A DNA stretch of 5,506 nt from an uncultured Erysipelotrichaceae bacterium (GTDB taxonomy: Bacteria > Bacillota_I > Bacilli_A > Erysipelotrichales > Erysipelotrichaceae), in contig CALEMD010000007.1 in assembly GCA_937902945.1 (NCBI GenBank), forward strand, positions 1-5,506. Reading direction: 5' to 3'. Below, piece after piece: positions 1 through 5,110 of this stretch; position 1 is the stretch's first letter; each line of letters starts with the position of its first letter. The notes below the pieces were generated by a model, which saw only the letters and a list, made by a program, of their open reading frames with translations, was not told the DNA's origin and searched no databases. The translations under genes were made by a program, and so were the position numbers.

Positions 1-50
1 CTTCATAGTTGTTGATACATTCGGTCCCGTATATATCAACAACTATGAAG
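1..50. repeat. Perfect 17-bp inverted repeat, 16-nt loop, at the window edge
   Basis: Bases 1-17 (CTTCATAGTTGTTGATA) are the exact reverse complement of bases 34-50, with a 16-nt spacer. Both arms lie inside the glycosidase reading frame. The left arm begins at base 1, so the repeat may extend beyond the window. It could be a genuine coding hairpin or a fold-back chimera at a contig end. Confidence 0.85.
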
Positions 51-349
51 TGGTCTATAAGACTGGAGACGGGGATCTGCCAAAGCTGAACCCGCGTACA
101 GCTATAGGACAAAGAGAAGATGGAACTTTCCTTCTGCTGACAATTGATGGCCGAGGACCTTCATCATTCGGCGCTCTGTATGAAGATATTGTTAAGGTAT
201 TCCAGGATTATGATGCACAGACAGCAGCCAATCTTGATGGGGGCAATTCTACTGCAATGATCTATAACGGTGAGTATGTCAATGAAACTGTATCAATGTA
301 TGGATCCAGAAATCTTCCGACTGTATTTCTGGTAAAGGGGGATAACTGA
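2..349 (+). CDS. Phosphodiester glycosidase (NAGPA-domain) family protein, C-terminal part, 5' end outside window
   Basis: The frame is open from base 2 and ends at TGA 347-349, so about 115 C-terminal residues are visible; the start lies upstream of the window. Seen: the order FGP, then PRTAIG, then a DGR segment, then NLDGGNST followed by an NG turn. These are the landmarks of the NAGPA/DUF2233 fold (Pfam PF09992), in which the RTAIG and LDGG-S/T segments line the active site. Known for the family: bacterial members are usually secreted or membrane-anchored and act on sugar phosphodiester or exopolysaccharide-type linkages. The substrate here cannot be told. A GTG at position 50 is only an internal valine, because coding similarity continues upstream of it. 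The next gene starts one base after the stop, so the two are probably co-transcribed and coupled. The first 50 bases form a striking inverted repeat, so residues before FGP should be treated with some caution. Confidence 0.85.
   Translation, partial: FIVVDTFGPVYINNYEVVYKTGDGDLPKLNPRTAIGQREDGTFLLLTIDGRGPSSFGALYEDIVKVFQDYDAQTAANLDGGNSTAMIYNGEYVNETVSMYGSRNLPTVFLVKGDN
334..341 (+). promoter_or_regulatory. Ribosome binding site inside the end of the upstream gene
   Basis: AAAGGGGG lies inside the last codons of the glycosidase gene, 9 nt before ATG 351. It fixes the start of the membrane-protein gene and supports translational coupling, since stop TGA and start ATG are separated by one base. Confidence 0.75.
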
Positions 350-350
350 G

Positions 351-1424
351 ATGGCTGAAAGAAAATCAAAAGGATCAGCATTGTGGCTTATACCGGTGAT
401 TGTGGCAGCAATCTGTGTGGCGGCAGGCATGCTGTTCATCAATTCTGCGAAAGGCGGATTTGCGGCAAAAGAAGCAGAACTTCCTGACAGCGCAATCAGT
501 ACCTATCTGAACCATGTTAAGAGCAATGACTATGAAAGCATCTATGAAGATTCTCTGCAGGTAGATCCAACTCTCAACAGCAAGGATGACTACATTGCAA
601 AGATCAAGGGAATATACAGCGGAGTCAATACAGACAGCATTGTATATAAGCAGGTCGATAAACAGACAACAACAGAATACAATCTGTATGTATCTGATAA
701 TTACCTTGCAACACTTAAGCTGATACAGAGCAGTGACGGCAAATGGCTTGCTTCCACCATGTTTGAAGGAGATACTTCCTATACAGTTGAAGTTCCGACA
801 GGTCTCAGCATTCAGGTCAATGGCATGGATGTCGATGATTCCTATCTGAGTGCAAAGAAAGTAACTGCCAGCAATTTCTCGGGACTCAATGATACAGCAG
901 ATGCACCAAAGGTAGATCAGTATCAGCTGAGCAATCTTCTGTCTGATCCGGTTATTACAGTACCTTCGGATTCTTCATACAAGACACTGAAGGATGCCAT
1001 CAGCAATACGATCTATGTTGGCAAAGATGCAAATACTGCCGACAATGCAGTGATCTTTACAGATGATGCAAAAATCATCTCGGGATTCCCGGCTCAGGAC
1101 ACCTCACTGGGAAGTGTGGCTTCTATATCCATCACGGCAAGCGACTGGTACAGCAGAATTGCAACACTGCAGAATGACTGGTTCACGGCCCATGGAACAC
1201 CAACCTACAGCAATCTGACTGCTGAAAACATCATTCAGCAGAGTGATGATACGATGGTAGGAAATGTCTATTTCGACTACTATGCAACAAACGGAGATGT
1301 TGAAAGAACATGGCACTGCGGGTATCAGATCACATTCATGAAATCCAATGGCACCATGAAGATTGCAGGTATTGAAGTCAACAGTTCTCTGAATCCAAAT
1401 GATGTAAAGAATTACAGTGAATAA
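351..1424 (+). CDS. Membrane-anchored extracytoplasmic protein of unknown function (NTF2-like domain candidate)
   Basis: The protein has 357 residues. A short basic start (ERKSK) is followed by one hydrophobic segment at about residues 10-31, which fits a signal anchor. There is no lipobox, because the single Cys in that segment (C22) is preceded by Ile. The rest is hydrophilic and would lie outside the membrane. Three parts can be sensed: residues about 42-140 (helical start, then strands ending in GKWLAS, NTF2-like in style), about 141-205 (strand-rich, with PTGLSIQVNG, resembling the repeats of TcaA-like envelope proteins), and about 255-345 (DWYSRI, NDWFTAHG, then strands ending in TMKIAGIEV, again NTF2-like). 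These assignments are by eye. The position between a glycosidase gene and udp, with almost no spacing, suggests an operon. A job in envelope or polysaccharide processing is only inference. The gene ends with three stops in a row (TAA TAA TAG). Confidence 0.8.
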   Translation: MAERKSKGSALWLIPVIVAAICVAAGMLFINSAKGGFAAKEAELPDSAISTYLNHVKSNDYESIYEDSLQVDPTLNSKDDYIAKIKGIYSGVNTDSIVYKQVDKQTTTEYNLYVSDNYLATLKLIQSSDGKWLASTMFEGDTSYTVEVPTGLSIQVNGMDVDDSYLSAKKVTASNFSGLNDTADAPKVDQYQLSNLLSDPVITVPSDSSYKTLKDAISNTIYVGKDANTADNAVIFTDDAKIISGFPAQDTSLGSVASISITASDWYSRIATLQNDWFTAHGTPTYSNLTAENIIQQSDDTMVGNVYFDYYATNGDVERTWHCGYQITFMKSNGTMKIAGIEVNSSLNPNDVKNYSE

Positions 1425-1428
1425 TAAT

Positions 1429-1436
1429 AGAAAGGA
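1429..1436 (+). promoter_or_regulatory. Ribosome binding site of udp
   Basis: AGAAAGGA ends 9 nt before ATG 1446 and fills most of the 21-nt gap after the preceding stop. No promoter fits in this gap, so udp is probably read from an upstream promoter. Confidence 0.75.
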
Positions 1437-1445
1437 CACAGCAAT

Positions 1446-2222
1446 ATGATTGATTATTCTGAAGGAACAGGAAGACAGTATCATACCGGAGTAGCAAAAG
1501 GAGAAGTGGGCAAATATGTTATCTTGCCTGGGGATCCTGGCCGCTGTGCAAAGATTGCCAAGTATTTTGAAGAACCGCAGCTGATTGCTGAAAACAGAGA
1601 ATTCACAACCTACACTGGCTTTTTCGATGGGAAAAAGGTTTCTGTAACATCTACAGGAATCGGCGGACCAAGTGCTTCTATAGCCATGGAAGAACTGGTT
1701 GCTGTCGGAGCGGATACATTTCTTCGCGTAGGAACTTGCGGAGGAATGGATATCAACGTTAAAAGCGGTGATCTTGTCATTGCGACAGGTGCTGTAAGAA
1801 TGGAAGGCACCACGAAGGAATATGCACCTATTGAATATCCTGCTGTAGCAGATCTTGATATCATTGAAGCGATGGTGCATGGTGCAAAGACACTGAATCT
1901 TCCATACCACACCGGCGTAGTAGAATGCAAAGATGCTTTCTATGGTCAGCATAGACCTGAGACTCTTCCGAATGGACAGGAACTGCTTCGCAAATGGGAT
2001 GCTTGGTGCCGTTTAGGCTGCAAGGCAAGTGAAATGGAATCAGCTGCACTGTTCATTGTTGCGAGCTATCTGCATGTCCGCTGCGGTACTGTACTATTGA
2101 CTGTAGCAAACCAGGAAAGGGCAAAGCAGGGACTTCCAAATCCGCAGGTACATGATACTTCAGCTGCTATTAAAACAGCAGTTGAAGCAATACGCTATCT
2201 GATTGCATCAGAAGAAAAATAG
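1446..2222 (+). CDS. udp: Uridine phosphorylase
   Basis: This cytoplasmic enzyme cleaves uridine with phosphate to uracil and ribose 1-phosphate in pyrimidine salvage. Its 258 residues match the usual length of about 253. Seen against E. coli Udp from memory: PGDPGR at 28-33 (phosphate-binding Gly and Arg), REFTT at 51-55, STGIGGPS at 69-76, LRVGTCGG at 93-100 (phosphate Arg94 and Thr97), and a VAD segment near 134-136. GQHR at 167-170 supplies the Gln168/Arg170 pair that reads uracil and separates uridine phosphorylases from purine phosphorylases. EMES at 196-199 contains the ribose-binding Met197 and Glu198. All key residues are present, so it should be active. It is the last gene of the apparent operon; its stop codon lies in the stem of the shared terminator. 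A broader pyrimidine nucleoside specificity remains possible. Confidence 0.94.
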   Translation: MIDYSEGTGRQYHTGVAKGEVGKYVILPGDPGRCAKIAKYFEEPQLIAENREFTTYTGFFDGKKVSVTSTGIGGPSASIAMEELVAVGADTFLRVGTCGGMDINVKSGDLVIATGAVRMEGTTKEYAPIEYPAVADLDIIEAMVHGAKTLNLPYHTGVVECKDAFYGQHRPETLPNGQELLRKWDAWCRLGCKASEMESAALFIVASYLHVRCGTVLLTVANQERAKQGLPNPQVHDTSAAIKTAVEAIRYLIASEEK

Positions 2223-2241
2223 GCAGAAGCCTATTTTTTTT
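2215..2241. terminator. Bidirectional rho-independent terminator between udp and mutY
   Basis: A 10-bp stem pairs AAAAATAGGC (2215-2224) with GCCTATTTTT (2229-2238) around an AGAA loop. It is followed by more T on the plus strand, and the A-rich left arm gives a T-tract on the minus strand. The udp stop TAG (2220-2222) sits in the left arm and the mutY stop (2240-2242) in the T-tract, so one element ends both convergent genes. Confidence 0.9.
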
Positions 2242-3319
2242 AGCGGATATCGTAATAATCGGTATAGGTATGAAAGGCAGAGGGAATTGCTAATTCCTTA
2301 AGCTCCTTTCTAGAGGCTAGAATGCAATCCGGCAGCTGCAGTCTGTCAATCTGTGCCACCTGTATTTCAAATGCATGCATATGCCATTCAAGATGCGTGA
2401 ATATATGCCTGCTGTCTTCCAAGCGATGGATTCGTAAAGGGACCAAACCCATTCTTTCAGCTTCTTCGATGGCCTGTTCAGGAGTGATGAATGCATCAAT
2501 TCCAATCCATTCATAGAGCCCTGCCAATAGCCCGCTGTTCTTTCTTCTGTGCAGAAGAAACCGGGTGCTGTCTTTGATAATCAGCAGAGTTCTGCAGATG
2601 ACGCGGCGTTCAGCATTTTTTGAACGATAGGGAATTTCAGCACACAGATCTGAAGCATGCACAGGACATGTGACGTGCATTGGACAGTCAGCACATTCTG
2701 CTTTGTTTCCAGGCAGGCATACCAGTGCTCCCAGTTCCATAATGGCCTGATTGAATACAGAAGGAAAGCCGATACTATTCTGAGCAGACATTTCGATAAA
2801 ATGATCGAGCTTATCCGCATAGGCATTTCTTGTCTGCGGCAGTCGTATATCACTGCGGTCTTTCTGCAGTCTTGCCAGCACCCGCAGTACATTTCCATCG
2901 ATTGCTGAAACTGGAAGATTGAATGCGAAAGAAGCAATGGCACCTGCTGTATATGGACCGATACCCGGCAGTTTCTGCAGAAGTGCAGCATCAGCAGGAA
3001 ATTCGCCATGATACTGATCCATCAGCACCTGGGCACATTTCTGCATATTTCTGACTCTTGAATAGTACCCCATGCCTTCCCACAGCTTGTTCAGTCTATC
3101 AGCCTTGCACAAGGCTAAAGATTGAATATCAGGCAGAGCAGAAAGAAAGGACTGATATCTGTCAATGACCGCAGCAACCCGAGTCTGCTGGAGCATGATC
3201 TCTGATACCCATATTCTGTATGGATCCTTTGTATGACGCCAAGGCAGATCGCGGGCATTTGCTACATACCACTCGAGCAGTGTTTCTGCCTGCTCACTGG
3301 TTAATATTTCAATGTTCAT
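2240..3319 (-). CDS. mutY: A/G-specific adenine DNA glycosylase MutY
   Basis: MutY removes adenine mispaired with 8-oxoguanine in base-excision repair (GO system). The 359 residues are full length. In order: DLPWR at 24-28; SEIMLQQTRV at 39-48 with catalytic Glu40 (E. coli Glu37); EGMGYYSR at 81-88; the helix-hairpin-helix LPGIGPYTAGAI at 117-128; IDGNVLRV at 140-147 with catalytic Asp141; and four iron-sulfur Cys at 201, 209, 212 and 218. The first Cys spacing is seven residues, against six in E. coli; this looks like a Gram-positive variant, not damage. The C-terminal NUDIX-like 8-oxoG-sensing domain (about 240-359) has GLLAGLYEW at 263-271 and FTH at 307-309, where many homologues have FSH. 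The gene converges on udp and is divergent from the tRNA. No clear Shine-Dalgarno precedes ATG 3319, yet no better in-frame start is visible. Confidence 0.96.
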   Translation of the reverse strand: MNIEILTSEQAETLLEWYVANARDLPWRHTKDPYRIWVSEIMLQQTRVAAVIDRYQSFLSALPDIQSLALCKADRLNKLWEGMGYYSRVRNMQKCAQVLMDQYHGEFPADAALLQKLPGIGPYTAGAIASFAFNLPVSAIDGNVLRVLARLQKDRSDIRLPQTRNAYADKLDHFIEMSAQNSIGFPSVFNQAIMELGALVCLPGNKAECADCPMHVTCPVHASDLCAEIPYRSKNAERRVICRTLLIIKDSTRFLLHRRKNSGLLAGLYEWIGIDAFITPEQAIEEAERMGLVPLRIHRLEDSRHIFTHLEWHMHAFEIQVAQIDRLQLPDCILASRKELKELAIPSAFHTYTDYYDIR

Positions 3320-3325
3320 GCAGAT

Positions 3326-3331
3326 ATTTTA
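3326..3331 (-). promoter_or_regulatory. Candidate -10 box of mutY (weak)
   Basis: On the minus strand TAAAAT ends 6 nt before the mutY ATG. No good -35 is present at 16-18 bp (CAACAG-like at best). If used, transcription would start at or next to the ATG and give a leaderless mRNA, which would agree with the missing ribosome binding site. This is a weak call. Confidence 0.3.
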
Positions 3332-3335
3332 ACAG

Positions 3336-3350
3336 AGTGCTATCAGCACT
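3336..3350. repeat. 15-bp palindrome between divergent mutY and tRNA promoters
   Basis: AGTGCT-ATC-AGCACT is a perfect 6-bp inverted repeat with a 3-bp centre. An overlapping alternative pairing joins AACAG (3331-3335) with CTGTT (3349-3353). It lies 4 bp upstream of the candidate mutY -10 and 1 bp upstream of the tRNA -35, which is where an operator would sit. The sequence is seen; the operator role is inference. Confidence 0.5.
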
Positions 3351-3351
3351 G

Positions 3352-3380
3352 TTGAGAAAATGCTCTTCTTCGTGTAAAAT
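3352..3380 (+). promoter_or_regulatory. Sigma-A type promoter of the tRNA-Gly gene
   Basis: TTGAGA (3352-3357), a 17-bp spacer, then TAAAAT (3375-3380) is close to consensus with ideal spacing. The expected start, about 7 nt later, lies a few bases upstream of the mature tRNA 5' end at 3392, leaving a very short leader. Confidence 0.8.
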
Positions 3381-3391
3381 AAACACGCAGC

Positions 3392-3465
3392 GCACCTGTA
3401 ATTCAATGGTAGAATGCAACCTTCCCAAGGTTGACACAGGGGTCCGATTCCCCCCAGGTGCTCCA
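3392..3465 (+). tRNA. tRNA-Gly, anticodon CCC
   Basis: The cloverleaf reads: acceptor GCACCTG (3392-3398) with CAGGTGC (3455-3461); D-arm ATTC/GAAT with loop AATGGTA, which keeps G18G19; anticodon arm CAACC/GGTTG with loop TTCCCAA, giving anticodon CCC at 3424-3426; a 4-nt variable loop ACAC; T-stem AGGGG/CCCCC; discriminator T and an encoded CCA (3463-3465). The layout is that of bacterial tRNA-Gly(CCC), which decodes GGG. Two oddities: the T-loop reads TCCGATT, not TTCGATT, so position 55 is C and the usual pseudouridine is lost; and the outer T-stem pair 49-65 is A-C. It has its own promoter and terminator and stands alone. Confidence 0.93.
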
Positions 3466-3471
3466 TATAGC

Positions 3472-3502
3472 AAAAAACCTGCCGGTATGCGGTTTTTCTT
3501 TT
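3472..3502 (+). terminator. Rho-independent terminator of the tRNA gene
   Basis: AAAAACC (3473-3479) pairs with GGTTTTT (3491-3497), and an inner GC/GC pairing is possible after a T bulge. A T-rich tail (CTTTT) follows. It begins 6 nt after the tRNA CCA end, and its symmetry may let it act in both directions. Confidence 0.75.
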
Positions 3503-3533
3503 GTTCTGGTCAGCATTTACTGTTTTGACTGAA

Positions 3534-3554
3534 GAATATTGCATATGAATATTC
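3534..3554. repeat. Inverted repeat at the phage-remnant junction
   Basis: GAATATT (3534-3540) and AATATTC (3548-3554) are exact reverse complements around a 7-nt spacer GCATATG. The same heptamer GAATATT also recurs directly at 3547-3553. The repeat covers the possible start codons of the truncated portal ORF and lies at the host/phage boundary. AT-rich palindromes also arise by chance, so its role is open. Confidence 0.4.
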
Positions 3555-4225
3555 AGAATAAGATACGGATAGTTCTTTCCGGAGCAGATATTACTGCCGA
3601 ATTCTATTCATGGTCACAGCGCTATATTGTTGGTTTATCTGACGATGCAGAATTTGATACAAAGAAAGCATCACTTTCTTCATTTCTTGCAATAGGAAGT
3701 AATGGTAGTGATAAGCCTACATTAGGACAGTTTAATCAGCAATCAATGGCTCCGCATATTGATCAGTTTAAGATGTATGTTGCGGCTTTTTCAGGTGAAA
3801 CAGGTCTGACGATGGACGATCTAGGATTTGCGACTGAGAATCCATCCAGTGCAGATGCAATTAAATCTTCACATGAAAATCTCAGGCTTACAGCAAGAAA
3901 GGCACAGCGTACATTTGGATCAGGATTCTTAAATGTTGGATATGCTGCAGCTTGTATGAGAGACAATTATCCATATCAGCGTAGTCAGATATATCTGACA
4001 ACTCCGGTTTGGAAGCCGTTATTTGAACCGGATGCATCTCAGATGTCCGGAATTGGAGATGCTGCTATCAAACTAAATCAGGCTGTGCCTGGATACTTCA
4101 ATAAAGACAACCTTGAGCAGCTGATCGGAATTGAAGGAGGAGACAGTACTGAAGAAACTGGCGGGACTGCAGATATAGTAAATGAGGATAAACCTCCGGT
4201 TGGTTTTGATGATGGAGAAGAATAA
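3539..4225 (+). CDS. Phage portal protein, C-terminal half (5'-truncated)
   Basis: Portal proteins form the dodecameric ring at the capsid vertex through which DNA is packaged. The ORF gives 228 residues from TTG 3539 or 226 from ATG 3545. Family landmarks recalled from Gram-positive phage portals: AEFYSWSQRYIVGL at about 20-33, SSFLAIG at 47-53, a GQFNQQSMAPHIDQF stretch near 63-77, FSGETGLTMDDLGF at about 84-97, NPSSADAIKSSHENLRLTARKAQRTFG at 101-127 in segments, and a very acidic tail. Such portals are normally about 450-500 residues, and similarity here begins mid-protein directly after the start, so the N-terminal clip and wing regions are missing. An in-frame stop at 3530-3532 shows that the frame does not continue upstream. 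No convincing ribosome binding site precedes either start. It is probably a pseudogene fragment, although the ORF itself is undamaged. It overlaps the next gene by one base (TAATG). Confidence 0.75.
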   Translation: MHMNIQNKIRIVLSGADITAEFYSWSQRYIVGLSDDAEFDTKKASLSSFLAIGSNGSDKPTLGQFNQQSMAPHIDQFKMYVAAFSGETGLTMDDLGFATENPSSADAIKSSHENLRLTARKAQRTFGSGFLNVGYAAACMRDNYPYQRSQIYLTTPVWKPLFEPDASQMSGIGDAAIKLNQAVPGYFNKDNLEQLIGIEGGDSTEETGGTADIVNEDKPPVGFDDGEE

Positions 4226-4659
4226 TGGAGGATATTGTTCCTGCTCTTTATAAGAAGATTGAGGATGATTATTATAACAGGGTTAAAAAGGATAAAAGTA
4301 TTCAGTCCTTATTGAAGAAAGCAGAATCTGGATCCGGAACACAGGATGAGATATCGCTATACGCAAGAGAATTAGGGGATTGTGCTGCTAAAGCGCTGTC
4401 AGAAGGTCTGCAAGCTAAGAATCTGCCTGGTGGGAAGATATATTGGAATATTGCGGACAGGACTATAAAGCCGTTGTTCAAACTTGTATACGACCAAGTA
4501 AATGCAATGGCTTTTATAATCCAGAAAAACGATGACAAAAAGAACGGTATCAGTATCAAACCAATCAAGGCTGACTTTCCTGCAGAACGCATAGAATCAA
4601 TAGAAAACAAGATCGTATATGTGTCAATGAACGGAGATGGTGCAGATGGAACAAGATGA
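4225..4659 (+). CDS. Phage minor head protein, N-terminal portion (MuF-like)
   Basis: The ORF has 144 residues. The start ATG 4225 overlaps the portal stop by one base, and GGAG at 4214-4217 sits 7 nt upstream, so translation is coupled to the portal frame. The protein is helical and charged, with IVPALYKKIEDDYYNRV at about 4-20, LYARELGDCAAKAL at about 45-58, NLPGGKIYWNIADRTI at about 66-81 and IKPIKADFPAERIESI at about 111-126. I recognise this succession as the N-terminal half of minor head proteins that follow the portal in Gram-positive phages; there the same chain goes on into a Cys/His core of the type encoded by the next ORF. The last residues (about 135-144, NGDGADGTR) look non-homologous, as after a frame change. 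It is therefore either a natural separate gene or the front part of a gene split by an indel near 4630-4659. Minor head proteins join portal and capsid inside the virion. Confidence 0.65.
   Translation: MEDIVPALYKKIEDDYYNRVKKDKSIQSLLKKAESGSGTQDEISLYARELGDCAAKALSEGLQAKNLPGGKIYWNIADRTIKPLFKLVYDQVNAMAFIIQKNDDKKNGISIKPIKADFPAERIESIENKIVYVSMNGDGADGTR
4633..4636 (+). promoter_or_regulatory. Ribosome binding site favouring the ATG at 4646
   Basis: GGAG directly abuts ATG 4637, which is too close for initiation, but lies 9 nt before ATG 4646. This favours a start at 4646, giving a protein beginning MEQDDMVSS. The site lies within the end of the preceding ORF. Confidence 0.55.
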
Positions 4660-5110
4660 TATGGTTAGTTCTATTTTAGGCAGAGCACTAACAAATGCTG
4701 CACAAAGTCTCTATGACGATTATGTTAAAGCGAATGCTTCATTCCGTTCTGGTGCAGGTCTGAAGGCAAAGCTGATTCGTACAATGCATGGACATGGATG
4801 TCCGTGGTGCAGAAAACTTGCTGGAACATACGACTATGACGATGCACCAGCAGACATATACAGGCGGCATGATAATTGTTCATGTACAGTTATTTATGAA
4901 TGCGAAAAAGGCAGGCAGGATGTACACAGCAAGAAATGGGAAACAAAAAAGATTGATACCAATTCAAACGACAACATGGGAAAAAAGAAACCTAGAGTTC
5001 TAGAGATTGGGAATAAAACATATAGTATTAGTACTTATAAGAACGATCTGTATACTAATATATACTGTCAAACCAATTCGATAAATTCGCGGAAATTTGC
5101 GCATATTTAA
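4646..5110 (+). CDS. Phage minor head protein, Cys/His core (MuF-like), frameshifted before its C-terminal domain
   Basis: From ATG 4646 the ORF has 154 residues; ATG 4637 would add three. Residues about 8-38 are helical (SSILGRALTNAAQSLYDDY, then KANASFRSGAGL). Next comes a putative metal-binding core, CPWC at 52-55 and RRHDNCSC at 73-80, then a TVIYE strand and a KGRQDVHSKKW signature at 88-98. This combination marks phage minor head/head-morphogenesis proteins. A polar linker follows (KKPRVLEIGNKTYSISTYKNDLYTN region, about 113-138). After about residue 140 the frame gives non-homologous residues and stops at 5108-5110, while the adjacent frame carries on as a sensible protein (see 5059-5506). 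A one-base loss near 5065-5075 explains this best. The ORF overlaps the previous one by 14 nt. Members of this family often carry variable C-terminal enzyme or toxin domains. Confidence 0.7.
   Translation: MEQDDMVSSILGRALTNAAQSLYDDYVKANASFRSGAGLKAKLIRTMHGHGCPWCRKLAGTYDYDDAPADIYRRHDNCSCTVIYECEKGRQDVHSKKWETKKIDTNSNDNMGKKKPRVLEIGNKTYSISTYKNDLYTNIYCQTNSINSRKFAHI

Noticed and set aside
1104..1952. Long minus-strand ORF of 282 codons across the end of the membrane-protein gene and the start of udp
   Set aside because: It is antisense to two well-supported genes, spans their junction, has a Cys/His/Ser-rich composition typical of shadow frames and shows no recognisable motif.
2717..2741. Seven-residue spacing between the first two iron-sulfur cysteines of MutY as a defect
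   Set aside because: E. coli has six, but I recall the seven-residue spacing from Clostridia-type MutY proteins; all four cysteines and both catalytic acids are intact.
3220..3528. Plus-strand ORF running from inside mutY through the tRNA gene and terminator
   Set aside because: Its only family-like stretch (VRFPPGAP) is the well-known spurious translation of a tRNA 3' part; it overlaps mutY, the tRNA promoter, the tRNA and the terminator.
3525..3553. Possible promoter (TTGACT) for the portal fragment
   Set aside because: TTGACT at 3525-3530 has no good -10 at normal spacing; AATATT at 3548-3553 is weak and would lie after the start codon.
4788..5003. 71-codon plus-strand ORF inside the minor head core
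   Set aside because: It lies fully inside the Cys/His core in another frame, with no ribosome binding site and no motif.
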